Under the pieces are notes generated by a model. That model was given only the letters and a program-made list of their open reading frames with translations, did not search any database and was not told the origin of the DNA. DNA of 64,000 bases from Streptomyces sp. YIM 130001 (GTDB taxonomy: Bacteria; Actinomycetota; Actinomycetes; Streptomycetales; Streptomycetaceae), in the NCBI RefSeq assembly GCF_003574445.1, contig NZ_KZ984559.1, forward strand, positions 126,543-190,542, written 5' to 3'. Position 1 is the stretch's first letter. Each line of letters starts with the position of its first letter. Below, piece by piece: positions 52,331-61,657 of this stretch. A program made the translations under genes and the position numbers.

Positions 52331-52341
52331 GGGGGGGGGGG
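52331..52341. repeat. Homopolymer G11 tract
   Basis: Eleven consecutive G residues lie about 30 nt upstream of the VOC gene start. Such tracts are slippage-prone and could vary between cells, or be a sequencing-length error. Confidence 0.8.
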
Positions 52342-52559
52342 CAGGTGGCCGGGCCCGGCGCCGGATTTGCATGGCGTCGTCGAGCGTAGGCAGCGGGCGC
52401 GGGGCGGGACATCGGGCGTTCGTCCTGGTCCCCGTGGGTTGAGGTACGGGCCCGTGGGCGTAGGACCCTTCGCGGGGGCGACGTCGCGGGCGGGCGCGCC
52501 TCAACAGTGAGCGCCGGGCAGGGTACGGTGCGGCGGGTTCCCCTGGGGGCATGCCAGTT

Positions 52560-52581
52560 GTTCACTGGGGGTTCGCACGAT
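52560..52581 (+). promoter_or_regulatory. PHO box upstream of phoD
   Basis: GTTCACTGGGG and GTTCGCACGAT are adjacent 11-nt units matching the Streptomyces PhoP direct-repeat pattern (GTTCACC core). They lie 65-87 nt before the phoD start, the expected place for phosphate-starvation activation. Confidence 0.6.
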
Positions 52582-52646
52582 GGCTGTGAGGCACGAGTAG
52601 GTGTGTGACCGCACACCAGCCGGTTGAAGTCTCTGGAGGCGTATCG

Positions 52647-54245
52647 ATGTCAGACCGTCTGCCGCACTCGGCCCCGGGCCGCCGTTCCGTACTGCGCGGT
52701 TCCGTCGCCGCTTCCGCGGCGGTCGCCCTGCCCGCGCTCGGCGGCGCGGCCGCTCCGGCCCTCGCACGGTCGGGCCGTCCCGGCGCCGACTGGGGAGTGC
52801 AGGCCGGTGACGTCACCGCGCACTCGGGTCTGGTCTGGGTCCGCTCCGACCGGCCCGCCCGGATGATCGTCGAAACCTCGGCCACCGAGTCGTTCAAGAA
52901 CAGCACGACCTGGCGCGGACCGCTGCTCGGCCCCGGCACCGACTTCGCGGGCACGACCCGGCTGCGCGGGCTGCCGGCCGGCGAGCAGATCCACTACCGG
53001 GTGGTACTCGCCGACCCGGACGATCCGCGGCGCACCGGCCGCCCGGTCACGGGTACCTTCCGCACCGCCGAGCGCGGGCGCGGCAAGGGCGCGCGCTTCG
53101 TGTGGTCCGGCGACATCGCGGGGCAGGGCTGGGGCATCAACCCGGACCGCGGGGGTTACCGGATCTTCGAGGACATGCGGCGTCTCGACCCGGACTTCTT
53201 CCTGTGCAGCGGCGACACCATCTACGCGGACGGGCCGATCGAGTCCAGTGTCACGCTGCCCGACGGGCGGGTGTGGCGGAACGTCACGACGGACGAGAAG
53301 GCGAAGGTGGCGGAGACGCTCGCCGAGTTCCGCGGCGCCTTCCGCTACAACCTGCTCGACGAGAATCTGCGCCGGTTCAACGCCCAGGTCCCCGGCATCG
53401 TCCAGTGGGACGACCACGAGGTGTGCAACAACTGGTATCCGGGCGAGATCCTGGACGACGAGCGGTACACGGAGAAGGACGTGGACGTGCTCGCGGCCCG
53501 TTCGCTGCGCGCCTTCAGCGAGTATTTCCCGGTGTCGTCGCTGTCCCCCGGCGCCGGCGGGCAGGACACCGACGGACGGATGTACCGGGTGGTGCGGCAC
53601 GGCCCGCTGCTCGACGTCTTCGTGCTCGACATGCGCACGTACCGCAACGAGAACTCGCCCGGGCGCGGGACCGACGACCCGCAGGGCATCCTCGGTGAAC
53701 GTCAACTCGCTTGGCTCAAGCGGGAGTTGTCACGTTCGCGGGCGGTGTGGAAGGTGATCGCCTCCGACATGCCGCTGGGGCTCGTCGTCCCGGACGGCGA
53801 CACGGACTTCGAAGCCGTGGCGCAGGGCGACCCGGGTCAGCCACTGGGGCGTGAGCTGCAGATCGCCGAGCTGCTGCGCCACATCAAGCGCCGCCGGATC
53901 ACCGGCACGCTGTGGCTGACGACGGACGTGCACTACACCTCGGCCCAGCACTACGAGCCGGACCGGGCGGCGTTCCAGGACTTCGAGCCGTTCTGGGAGT
54001 TCGTCTCGGGACCGCTGGCGGCCGGCGGCTTCCAGGCGCTGAAGCTGGACAAGACATTCGGTCCGCGGCAGGCGTTCATCAAGGCGCCGGACCGTGCGAA
54101 CACGTCGCCGATGGAGTCGCCGCAGTACTTCGGCGAGGTGGACATCGACGGATCGAGCGGGGAGCTCACCGTACGGCTGCGGCAGGACGGCGGCGGCGAG
54201 GTGCTCTTCAGCAAGACGCTGGAGCCGGGGCGGGTCGGTCAGTAG
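52647..54245 (+). CDS. phoD: Secreted alkaline phosphatase PhoD
   Basis: The 532-residue protein starts at ATG 52647 (TGGAGGCG upstream) with a Tat signal (GRRSVLRGSVAASAAVALPALGG). An N-terminal PhoD domain is followed by the Fe/Ca metallophosphatase core: ARFVWSGDIAGQGW, FFLCSGDTIYADGPI, QWDDHEVCNNW, LDVFVLDMRTYR and TLWLTTDVHYTSAQHYE. PhoD enzymes release phosphate from phosphodiesters and monoesters outside the cell, folding with cofactor before export. The PHO-box-like repeat suggests PhoRP control. Confidence 0.94.
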   Translation: MSDRLPHSAPGRRSVLRGSVAASAAVALPALGGAAAPALARSGRPGADWGVQAGDVTAHSGLVWVRSDRPARMIVETSATESFKNSTTWRGPLLGPGTDFAGTTRLRGLPAGEQIHYRVVLADPDDPRRTGRPVTGTFRTAERGRGKGARFVWSGDIAGQGWGINPDRGGYRIFEDMRRLDPDFFLCSGDTIYADGPIESSVTLPDGRVWRNVTTDEKAKVAETLAEFRGAFRYNLLDENLRRFNAQVPGIVQWDDHEVCNNWYPGEILDDERYTEKDVDVLAARSLRAFSEYFPVSSLSPGAGGQDTDGRMYRVVRHGPLLDVFVLDMRTYRNENSPGRGTDDPQGILGERQLAWLKRELSRSRAVWKVIASDMPLGLVVPDGDTDFEAVAQGDPGQPLGRELQIAELLRHIKRRRITGTLWLTTDVHYTSAQHYEPDRAAFQDFEPFWEFVSGPLAAGGFQALKLDKTFGPRQAFIKAPDRANTSPMESPQYFGEVDIDGSSGELTVRLRQDGGGEVLFSKTLEPGRVGQ

Positions 54246-54263
54246 GGCGATCGCTGCGGGTAT

Positions 54264-54296
54264 CACCTGCCGTGCGGAGTGGACGTACGGCAGGTG
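54264..54296. terminator. Hairpin terminator after phoD
   Basis: A 10-bp perfect stem (CACCTGCCGT at 54264-54273, partner 54287-54296) with a 13-nt loop lies 19 nt past the phoD stop. Confidence 0.7.
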
Positions 54297-54434
54297 CGAG
54301 CCACCCCGAACCTCAGCTCGCGGACGCAAAGGGGACAGGTGGTTCATTGATCAACGGAAGGGGCAGATGGGCTCTTAACCGATCAGACACAGAGCGTTTG
54401 TGATCACGCAACACCGGTCGTCCAGAGTGCTCGC

Positions 54435-55985
54435 ATGACCCGAAAAATCGACAACGCCCGAGCGCGGAGCGCGAAGCAGGCCCGCCACACCCACCACCAC
54501 TGGCGGCGCGACCTGGTGGAGCTCGCGGCCCTGTTCACCGCGGTCGCGGTGGCGGACACCATCGCGAAGACCATCGTGAACGGTCCCGACGGGCCCGTCC
54601 TGCTCGTCGCCTCCGCCGTCGCCCTGCTCGCCACGGCCGGCTTCCACACATGGTGGTCACGACACCACGGCCACGCACCGCCGCCGGGCGATACGGGCGC
54701 CCCGCGGACCGCGGGGACGACTGGGCGCGAGGAGCCGCAGGCATCAGCCATCGGCACCACGACCGCGGTAACCGGACGCCCGCAGCCGGAACTGTCCGAC
54801 AAGGCGCTGTGGCGGATGCGTACCACCGTCCGGGACGAGCCGGGTTCACTGGCCGCCCTGTGCGCGGCACTCGCCTCCATCGAGGTGGACATCCTCAGCC
54901 TGCAGACGCACCCGCTCGCCGACGGCACGGTCGACGAGTTCCTGCTGCGGGCACCCGCGGACCGGCCGGCCGCGGAGCTGACCGCAACGGTGTCCCGCGC
55001 CGGCGGCACCGGCACCTGGATCGAGCGTGCCGACGCCCACGACCTGGTGGACGCCCCCACCCGCGTCCTGGCGCTGGCCACCCGCACCGCACTGGACGCC
55101 GCGGAACTCCCGCTGGCGCTCAGGCAGTTGCTCGGCCGCTGCAGCATCAGGTCGCTTCCCGGGCAGTCACCGACCGGTGCCCGTACGAACCGGGAGTCCG
55201 CGCCGGTCGAGGGTGTGCTCGAGGGCACCCTGATGCGGTTGCGCGACCCCGCGGGTGGAACGCTCACCGTGGAGCGGGCCCATCTCCCCTTCACACCCAC
55301 CGAGTTCGCCAGGGCGCGTGCCCTGGTCGAGCTCGACGCGCGGCTCGGCCCGCGCATCCCCCGCAGCCAGGACGTCCTCACACTGCCCGAGGGCAACTCG
55401 ATCACCGTGCAGCGGGCCGGCACCGATGACCTCGACGCCGCCCGGGCGCTGCACCAGCGCTGCTCGAAGCGGACCCTGAGCCTGCGCTACCACGGCCCGG
55501 GCGGTGACGCGGACCGCTACCTCAACCACCTGCTCAGCCCCCGCTTCGGCCGCACCCTCGCGGCCCGTACCGCCTCCGGTCGCATGGTCGCGCTCGGCCA
55601 CCTGCTCTGGGACGGTGACGAGACGGAGGTGGCGCTGCTCGTCGAGGACGACTGGCAGCGGCGCGGCATCGGCCGGGAACTCCTCGGCAAGCTGGTCGCT
55701 CTGGCCCTGGAGACGGGCAGTACGAGCGTGTACGCGGTGACCCAGGCGCAGAACACCGCCATGGTCGCCTCGATGCGCGCGCTCGAACTGCCCCTCGACT
55801 ACCAGGTGGAGGAAGGCACCCTGGTGATCACGGCCCGCCTCGCGCCGGTCACGGACGCTGACGCGGGCGGGATCGTCGGCGGTACGGACGCGGCCGCACC
55901 GGCCGCCACCGAAGCGGTCGCGGTCACCCGGCAGTCCGGCTACGAGGACGCACGGTCCCTGCCCGGGTCGGCTCCGCGGCGCTGA
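54435..55985 (+). CDS. ACT-GNAT acetyltransferase with N-terminal membrane segment
   Basis: The 516-residue protein has three parts. Residues about 28-75 hold two hydrophobic helices (LVELAALFTAVAVADTIA and LLVASAVALLATAGFHTWW) after a basic, His-containing start. Residues about 125-195 are an ACT-like domain (MRTTVRDEPGSLAALCAALA, SLQTHPLADGTVDEFLL). Residues about 330-475 are a GNAT domain (AALLVEDDWQRRGIGRELLGKL region). Actinobacterial ACT-GNAT enzymes acetylate protein lysines under amino-acid control, but those I know of are soluble. The tail is Ala/Gly/Thr-rich. The 3' end overlaps the convergent lyase gene by 62 nt. Confidence 0.85.
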   Translation: MTRKIDNARARSAKQARHTHHHWRRDLVELAALFTAVAVADTIAKTIVNGPDGPVLLVASAVALLATAGFHTWWSRHHGHAPPPGDTGAPRTAGTTGREEPQASAIGTTTAVTGRPQPELSDKALWRMRTTVRDEPGSLAALCAALASIEVDILSLQTHPLADGTVDEFLLRAPADRPAAELTATVSRAGGTGTWIERADAHDLVDAPTRVLALATRTALDAAELPLALRQLLGRCSIRSLPGQSPTGARTNRESAPVEGVLEGTLMRLRDPAGGTLTVERAHLPFTPTEFARARALVELDARLGPRIPRSQDVLTLPEGNSITVQRAGTDDLDAARALHQRCSKRTLSLRYHGPGGDADRYLNHLLSPRFGRTLAARTASGRMVALGHLLWDGDETEVALLVEDDWQRRGIGRELLGKLVALALETGSTSVYAVTQAQNTAMVASMRALELPLDYQVEEGTLVITARLAPVTDADAGGIVGGTDAAAPAATEAVAVTRQSGYEDARSLPGSAPRR

Positions 55986-57132
55986 GCGCCCGGTCCAGGT
56001 CGTCCCACAGGTCGTCGACGTCCTCCAGGCCGACCGACATGCGAAGGAGCCGGTCCCCCACCCCGGACGACCTGCGGTCGCCCGCGTCGACGATGCGGTG
56101 GCTGATCGAGGCGGGGTGCTGGATGAGGGTGTCGACGCTGCCGAGACTCACCGCCGGGGTGATCAGCCGCACCGCGGCGATCACCTCGTGCGGGTCCCCG
56201 GCGGTCTCGAAGGCCACCATCGCGCCTCCGATCCGCGGGTAGTGCACCCTGCCCACCCGAGGGTCGTCCCGCAGCCGCCGCACCAGCTCCACGGCGGTCT
56301 CGGAGGCGGCCCGCATCCGTACGGGCAGCGTGGAGAGTCCGCGCAGCAGCAGATAGCCGGCGAACGGATGCAGCACACCGCCGGTCGCGAACCGGACCTG
56401 CCGCAACTTGCGGGCGAACTCCTCGGTGCAGGCGACCACTCCGCCGAGTACGTCACCGTGCCCGCCGAGGTACTTGGTGGCGCTGTGCAGCACCAGGGTG
56501 GCGCCGCTCCCGGCGGGCCGCTGCAGCACCGGTGTGGCGAAGGTGTTGTCGGCGAGCAGCGGCACCGAGCCGCAGGAGTGCGCCACCGCGCGCAGATCGA
56601 CCTCGGCGAGGGTGGGGTTCGCCGGCGACTCCACGACGACGAGGCCGGTGTCGGGCCGGATCGCGTCGGCGATCCCCGCCGGGTCGACCCAGGTCACCTC
56701 GGTGCCGAGCAGGCCTGCGTCGAGGAGGTGGTCGCTGCAGCCGTAGAGCGGACGTACCGCGACGACGTGCCGCAGGCCCATGGACCCGCGGACGAGCAGG
56801 ACGGCGCTGAGCGCGGCCATGCCGCTGGCGAAGGCGACGGCGCTCTCGGTGCCCTCCAGTCGGGCGAGCGCGGTCTCGAAGCGGCCGACGGTGGGGTTGC
56901 CGAGCCGGGCGTAGACCGGTGGGCCGTCGTCGAGCGCGCCCTCGGCAGCGAAAGCGTCGATGCGGGCGGCCTCGCCGCGGCTGTCGTACGAGGGGTAGGT
57001 GGTGGACAGGTCGAGCGGCGGGGCGTGCAGTCCGAGTCCCGCGAGGTCTTCGCGGCCGGCGTGCACGGCTTCGGTGGCCAGGGCCCTGGGAGTGGTCGGG
57101 GCGGCGTGGTCGGTGTCCATGTCCGTGTCCAT
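55924..57132 (-). CDS. PLP-dependent trans-sulfuration enzyme (methionine gamma-lyase-like)
   Basis: Cys/Met metabolism PLP enzyme of 402 residues, start ATG 57132 (second ATG at 57120). The text LSTTYPSYDSRGEA, YARLGNPTVGRFETALARLEGTESAVAFASGMAA and Lys220 in LHSATKYLGGHGD place it in the cystathionine beta/gamma-lyase and methionine gamma-lyase family. Divergence from an Lrp/AsnC regulator across 60 nt suits an amino-acid-inducible catabolic lyase. No ribosome site is visible at either ATG, so the mRNA may be leaderless. Confidence 0.9.
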   Translation of the reverse strand: MDTDMDTDHAAPTTPRALATEAVHAGREDLAGLGLHAPPLDLSTTYPSYDSRGEAARIDAFAAEGALDDGPPVYARLGNPTVGRFETALARLEGTESAVAFASGMAALSAVLLVRGSMGLRHVVAVRPLYGCSDHLLDAGLLGTEVTWVDPAGIADAIRPDTGLVVVESPANPTLAEVDLRAVAHSCGSVPLLADNTFATPVLQRPAGSGATLVLHSATKYLGGHGDVLGGVVACTEEFARKLRQVRFATGGVLHPFAGYLLLRGLSTLPVRMRAASETAVELVRRLRDDPRVGRVHYPRIGGAMVAFETAGDPHEVIAAVRLITPAVSLGSVDTLIQHPASISHRIVDAGDRRSSGVGDRLLRMSVGLEDVDDLWDDLDRALSAAEPTRAGTVRPRSRTAG

Positions 57133-57192
57133 GGAGAGAACGGTGAGCCCTGTCCGGTGTGAACGGGGATGCGTCCGCGCTATGTTCGGCGG

Positions 57193-57660
57193 ATGAGCGA
57201 ATCCGTCGTACTGGACCCGGTGGATCTGCAGATCCTCTGTCTGCTGCAGAACGATGCCCGGACGACCTACCGCGACCTCGCGGCACAGGCGGGCGTCGCA
57301 CCGTCCACCTGCCTGGACCGGGTGGCGAGGCTGCGCCGGTCCGGCGTGATTCTGGGACACCAACTGCGCCTGGATCCGGCGAAGTTGGGCCGCGGCCTGG
57401 AGGCACTGCTGTCGGTGCAGGTGCGGCCCCACCGCAGGGAGCTCATCGGCCCTTTCGTGGAGCGGATGAGGGCGCTGCCGGAGTCCCGCGCGCTGTTCCA
57501 TCTCACCGGCCCGGACGACTACTTGGTGCATGTCGCGGTGACGGGTACGGCCGATCTGCAGCGTCTGGTGATCGACGAATTCACCTCGCAGCGCGAGGTG
57601 GCGCGGGTGGAGACCCGGTTGATCTTCCAGCAGTGGGACTGCGGTCCGCTACTGCCCTGA
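57193..57660 (+). CDS. Lrp/AsnC family transcriptional regulator
   Basis: The 155-residue protein starts at ATG 57193; a TATGTT hexamer (57181-57186) lies just 7 nt upstream, suggesting leaderless transcription. The helix-turn-helix is TTYRDLAAQAGVAPSTCLDRVARL and the C-terminal RAM domain contains HLTGPDDYLVHVAV. It probably senses an amino acid and controls the divergent lyase gene. Confidence 0.92.
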   Translation: MSESVVLDPVDLQILCLLQNDARTTYRDLAAQAGVAPSTCLDRVARLRRSGVILGHQLRLDPAKLGRGLEALLSVQVRPHRRELIGPFVERMRALPESRALFHLTGPDDYLVHVAVTGTADLQRLVIDEFTSQREVARVETRLIFQQWDCGPLLP

Positions 57661-57732
57661 GCGAAGCGAAACGACGCATTCCGGCAGCGAAATCCGGTGA
57701 CGTGAGAGACCTGCGCGTAAGAGGATGTCCGC

Positions 57733-59418
57733 ATGTCAGACACCACTGAGAGCCCATTGCCCCGCCAGGTGGCCGACGCCTACGTCGACGACCTGATCGC
57801 CCTCGATCCCATCACCGGTACGTTCCTCGGAGTCGCGGAGAGCTCGTCGCGACTGCCCGATCTCTCCCCGGCGGGCTCTCGCCGGTGGGCCGAGCTGGCC
57901 CGTACGACGCTGGAGCGCCTCACGGCCGCGGAGCAGGCCCCGGGCGGTGACAGCGATGTGGAGCGGCGCTGTGCCCGGCTGCTGCGCGAGCGTCTGACCG
58001 CCGAACTGGCCGTGCACGAGGCGGACGAGGATCTGCGCGCGGTCGGCAATCTCTCCTCCCCCGCCCACTCGGTGCGCGAGGTCTTCACCGTCACCCCGAC
58101 CGCGACGGACGAGGACTGGGCGGCCGTGGCCGAGCGGCTGCGCGCGGTACCCGCGGCCCTCGAGGGCTACCGGGAGTCCCTCACCCTCGGCCTGGAGCGC
58201 AAGCTGTACGGCGGCCCGCGGGCCACTGCGACCTTCGTCGGTCAGTTGACCGAGTGGGCGGGTACCGACGGCGGCTGGTTCGACGACTTCGCGGCCGCGG
58301 GGCCGGACTCCCTGCGGGGCGAGCTCGACGCTGCCGCCGCCGAGGCGACCGAGGCGGTGCGCACGCTGCGCGACTGGATGCGCGACGTGTACGCGCCCGC
58401 CGTGGAGGGGCAGCCGGACATCGTGGGCCGCGAGCGCTACGCCCGCTGGTCCCGCTATTTCAACGGCACCGACCTGGACCTCGACGAGGCCTACGCGTAC
58501 GGCTGGTCCGAGTACCACCGCATCCTCGGCGAGATGCGCACCGAGGCGGAGAAGGTGCTGCCCGGCGCGGCCACGCCGTGGGAGGCGCTCAAGCACCTGG
58601 ACGAGCACGGCACGCACATCGAGGGCGTCGACGCGGTCCAGGAATGGCTGCAGGGCCTGATGGACGAGGCGATCGAGACACTCGACGGCGAGCACTTCGA
58701 ACTCGCCGACCGGGTACGGAAGGTGGAGTCGCGGATCGCCCCGCCCGGCGGCGCCGCGGCGCCTTACTACACACCGCCGTCGGAGGACTTCGCACGGCCC
58801 GGCCGCACCTGGCTGCCCACGATGGGCGACACCCGCTTCCCGGTGTACGACCTGGTGTCCACCTGGTACCACGAGGGCGTCCCCGGTCATCATCTGCAGC
58901 TGGCGCAGTGGGTGCACGTCGCCGACGACCTCTCCCGCTACCAGGCCTCGATCGGCATGGTGTCGGCGAACGCGGAGGGCTGGGCGCTCTACGCGGAGCG
59001 CCTGATGGACGAGTTGGGCTTCCTCACGGACGCGGAGCGGCGGCTCGGCTACCTGGACGCGCAGATGATGCGTGCGGTGCGGGTCATCGTCGACATCGGC
59101 ATGCACCTGGAGCTCGAGATCCCGGACCACTCGCCGTTCCACCCGGGCGAGCGCTGGACTCCGGAACTGGCTCAGGAATTCTTCGGCCGGCACAGCGGCC
59201 GACCGGCCGACTTCGTGGAGAGCGAGCTGACCCGCTATCTGTCGATGGCCGGTCAGGCCATCGGCTACAAGCTGGGTGAGCGTGCCTGGCTGCTCGGCCG
59301 GGAGAACGCCCGGCGGGCGCACGGCGACGCCTTCGACGCCAAGCGCTGGCACATGGCGGCCCTCTCCCAGGGCTCCCTCGGCCTCGACGACCTGGTCGAG
59401 GAACTGTCCAAGCTCTGA
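57733..59418 (+). CDS. DUF885 family metallopeptidase-like protein
   Basis: The 561-residue protein has the DUF885 zinc site HEGVPGHH (about 380-387) with a downstream Glu in SANAEGWALYAERL, as in HExxxGHH enzymes that resemble carboxypeptidase M32-like folds. No signal peptide. Substrate unknown; related proteins are annotated as dipeptidyl-peptidase or lipoprotein of unknown role. An IS607 element sits directly past its stop codon without damaging it. Confidence 0.9.
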   Translation: MSDTTESPLPRQVADAYVDDLIALDPITGTFLGVAESSSRLPDLSPAGSRRWAELARTTLERLTAAEQAPGGDSDVERRCARLLRERLTAELAVHEADEDLRAVGNLSSPAHSVREVFTVTPTATDEDWAAVAERLRAVPAALEGYRESLTLGLERKLYGGPRATATFVGQLTEWAGTDGGWFDDFAAAGPDSLRGELDAAAAEATEAVRTLRDWMRDVYAPAVEGQPDIVGRERYARWSRYFNGTDLDLDEAYAYGWSEYHRILGEMRTEAEKVLPGAATPWEALKHLDEHGTHIEGVDAVQEWLQGLMDEAIETLDGEHFELADRVRKVESRIAPPGGAAAPYYTPPSEDFARPGRTWLPTMGDTRFPVYDLVSTWYHEGVPGHHLQLAQWVHVADDLSRYQASIGMVSANAEGWALYAERLMDELGFLTDAERRLGYLDAQMMRAVRVIVDIGMHLELEIPDHSPFHPGERWTPELAQEFFGRHSGRPADFVESELTRYLSMAGQAIGYKLGERAWLLGRENARRAHGDAFDAKRWHMAALSQGSLGLDDLVEELSKL

Positions 59419-59424
59419 CCGTTC

Positions 59425-61071
59425 CTAAGCAGTGTCCAGGAGCGGCATTTGCTGCCAGTTCCCGGAACTGCGCGCATCCCGAACGGTGTTGGATGCGCTG
59501 GGTTCCCGCATTCGTTGTTCCCCGATCCGGCGACGTGCATCGTGTGCACGCTCCGTGACGGGTGGGCGGGTTCCCTCACGCCTCCGTGCACTCGGTTCGG
59601 CCTGGACGGTCCGATGCCCACGACGATCACTCTGGTCGTCGTGGGGCGGTGCTGTCCGTCGCCGGATCGGGTGCCCGAGGGCGCGTCGCCCGATCGCGAT
59701 GCCGGCGGCGTCGTGACGGGACATTTTTCGCTTGCTGCTGGTCAGTGGCTTGCGCCAGTGCTGGTCGCCCCACATCGAGGTGTACGCCGGATCGACGGCC
59801 ACGATGCTCAGGCCATGCTCGGCCGCCATGCTGACGAGCCGGGCCTTGAGTTTACCGGTCGGGATGCCGGAGATGAGCTGCCGGAACCGCTTCTTACGGC
59901 CGTGTTTCTCGCGGGTCTTCTCGGCGGTGAAGTCCAGGTTCTCGATGCCGATGGTCTTGACGCCGCATCGGTTGGCCCAGTGCAGGAGTTGGCTGATGGC
60001 ATGCCGGATCTGCGCGTCACGATGCTCTGCCGACCCGGTGAGGTCGTAGAAGAACCGGCGCGGGTCACCGACCGGGTTGCCGTGCGGGTCGAGCTGGTAG
60101 GCGGCGAAGTGGTCGGCGTTCGTATCAACGCCGACCATGCCCTCGGCGCGGGCCGTCTCCAGCGGTACGGTCTTGACCGGCGGGATGCTCCAGGCCGCTG
60201 TCAGGTACCAGCGCCCGCGCTGGACGTCGTGGTGGATGCGGTAGGCCACGGCTCGGTTCGCTTCGATCCGGTCACGCCACTGGGCGCCCCGATGAGCGAA
60301 GGCCACCTTCGAGGCGAGGACGTACCGGCCGTGCTTGGCGTTGGCCAGGTGCGCGAGCGGCGCGGGCAGCTTGATGCTGACCTCGCCCTCGGGCGTGACG
60401 CGGATGGTCTCGTTGCCGAAGCGTTTGCCGGACTCGCCGTCAGCGGCCAGGAACCAGCGCTCGGCCTCCCACCGCTCACGCCATTCGGTCTCGGTGAGCT
60501 GCGCGGCTTCGAGGTGGTGACGCGTGTTGAGCAGACGCCGGCCGCCACGTACGACGTGCACGACACCGGCCTCACGCTCGGCGCGGGCGACGTCGAGGCG
60601 GTGTTCCAGGATCGCCAGACGCCGGGTCTTTTGGAACCACTCGTGCTTGGAGCGGTAGCCGCCGGGCGCCCGCTTGGTTCCCTTGTCTCCGATCGGCTGG
60701 GACAGGCGGTGCGCGACCGTCTTGACCCCGGCCTCAAGGGACTGGATGTGGGCGAGCTGGCAGCGCCTCGACAGCGCCCACTGATCGTGGGTGGCCTTGG
60801 TGACGGCACCGGCCCACCGGGACGACGACTCGGCAGTGAGGCTCTGCTTACGGGCCGCCCACGCATCCGAGTTGTGGTCCAGGCCGTCAGCGCACCGGGC
60901 CTTGAGATCGAGGGAGGCGAGGTGCCCGACGTGTTCACCGACCAGGCGCAACACCCTCTCGTCCTCGGCGGTGAGGTGCTTGAGACGGTCGCGTATCGCC
61001 ACGCCGGACGGGCCGAGCGCGACGAACGGTTCCTCGATCTGGCGGAGTTGCTTCTTCTTCGCCTCAGCCAT
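59425..61071 (-). CDS. tnpB: TnpB-type RNA-guided nuclease of IS607
   Basis: The 548-residue protein begins at ATG 61071, overlapping tnpA by 8 nt. The RuvC residues are present: Asp316 in VGVDTNADHF, Glu377 in IGIENLDF and Asp454 in SRHDAAGIAIG. The four-Cys zinc ribbon normally placed between the last two is absent; the text runs AVDPAYTSMWGDQHWRKPL instead, as in a known TnpB subgroup. The last 80 residues are Arg/Pro-rich and probably translate through the guide-RNA region at the element edge. All three acidic residues suggest an active nuclease. Confidence 0.9.
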   Translation of the reverse strand: MAEAKKKQLRQIEEPFVALGPSGVAIRDRLKHLTAEDERVLRLVGEHVGHLASLDLKARCADGLDHNSDAWAARKQSLTAESSSRWAGAVTKATHDQWALSRRCQLAHIQSLEAGVKTVAHRLSQPIGDKGTKRAPGGYRSKHEWFQKTRRLAILEHRLDVARAEREAGVVHVVRGGRRLLNTRHHLEAAQLTETEWRERWEAERWFLAADGESGKRFGNETIRVTPEGEVSIKLPAPLAHLANAKHGRYVLASKVAFAHRGAQWRDRIEANRAVAYRIHHDVQRGRWYLTAAWSIPPVKTVPLETARAEGMVGVDTNADHFAAYQLDPHGNPVGDPRRFFYDLTGSAEHRDAQIRHAISQLLHWANRCGVKTIGIENLDFTAEKTREKHGRKKRFRQLISGIPTGKLKARLVSMAAEHGLSIVAVDPAYTSMWGDQHWRKPLTSSKRKMSRHDAAGIAIGRRALGHPIRRRTAPPHDDQSDRRGHRTVQAEPSARRREGTRPPVTERAHDARRRIGEQRMREPSASNTVRDARSSGNWQQMPLLDTA

Positions 61072-61642
61072 CCGAGGCCGCCGCTTCAAGAGCCTTCTCG
61101 GCTCGGTTCTTCGCCGAGCGCCGCCCATACAGGCGGGCACAGAACGACGTCAGCACCTCCACCATGTCCCGCACCAGGTCGTCTTCGACCTCGCCGTCAT
61201 CAAGAACGACGAGGCGGCGCCCTGTTGCGGACAGGGCCGCTTCGACAAGTTCGACGTTCATACGGCCGAGCCGGTCTTTGTGCTCAACCACGACCGTGGT
61301 CACCTTCGGATCAGCCAGCAGCCGCTCCGCCTTCGCCCGGCAGCCGTTCACACCCGAGGCGATCTCGGACTCGACACGAACAACCTTGTGACCGGCCTTC
61401 GCAGCCCACGCCGACAACCGCGCGGTCTGTCGCTCCAGATCCGCCTTCTGATCGTGAGACGAGACACGCGCATACAAGCCCACACCACCGGTCACGGTGG
61501 GTGAGGCGTTCGCTTCCATGTTCACCAGGATCGTGCGCGGCCCCACCCGTTCCGCAGGGACCGGCAACGTGCCCTCACGGAACCAGCGGTACGCCGTGCG
61601 GGGCGCAATGCCCTGCGCTCGTGCCCATTCCGTCAGGTTCAC
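61064..61642 (-). CDS. tnpA: IS607-type serine transposase TnpA
   Basis: The 192-residue protein from GTG 61642 opens with NLTEWARAQGIAPRTAYRWFREG, the MerR-like helix-turn-helix of IS607 transposases. The small serine-recombinase domain follows with the catalytic Ser near 61 in LYARVSSHDQKADLERQ and the VEHKDRLGRMN segment. The frame is open to GTG 61681, which would add a Cys-containing 13-residue head. It promotes DNA strand exchange by a covalent serine intermediate with little target specificity. Confidence 0.9.
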   Translation of the reverse strand: MNLTEWARAQGIAPRTAYRWFREGTLPVPAERVGPRTILVNMEANASPTVTGGVGLYARVSSHDQKADLERQTARLSAWAAKAGHKVVRVESEIASGVNGCRAKAERLLADPKVTTVVVEHKDRLGRMNVELVEAALSATGRRLVVLDDGEVEDDLVRDMVEVLTSFCARLYGRRSAKNRAEKALEAAASDG

Positions 61643-61657
61643 ACCGAAGACCGCACA

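Larger units (their letters stand above)
52303..52646. other. Upstream region of phoD
   Basis: 344 nt with no supported gene. It contains a run of eleven G (52331-52341) and a PHO-box-like direct repeat (52560-52581), each listed separately. Confidence 0.45.
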
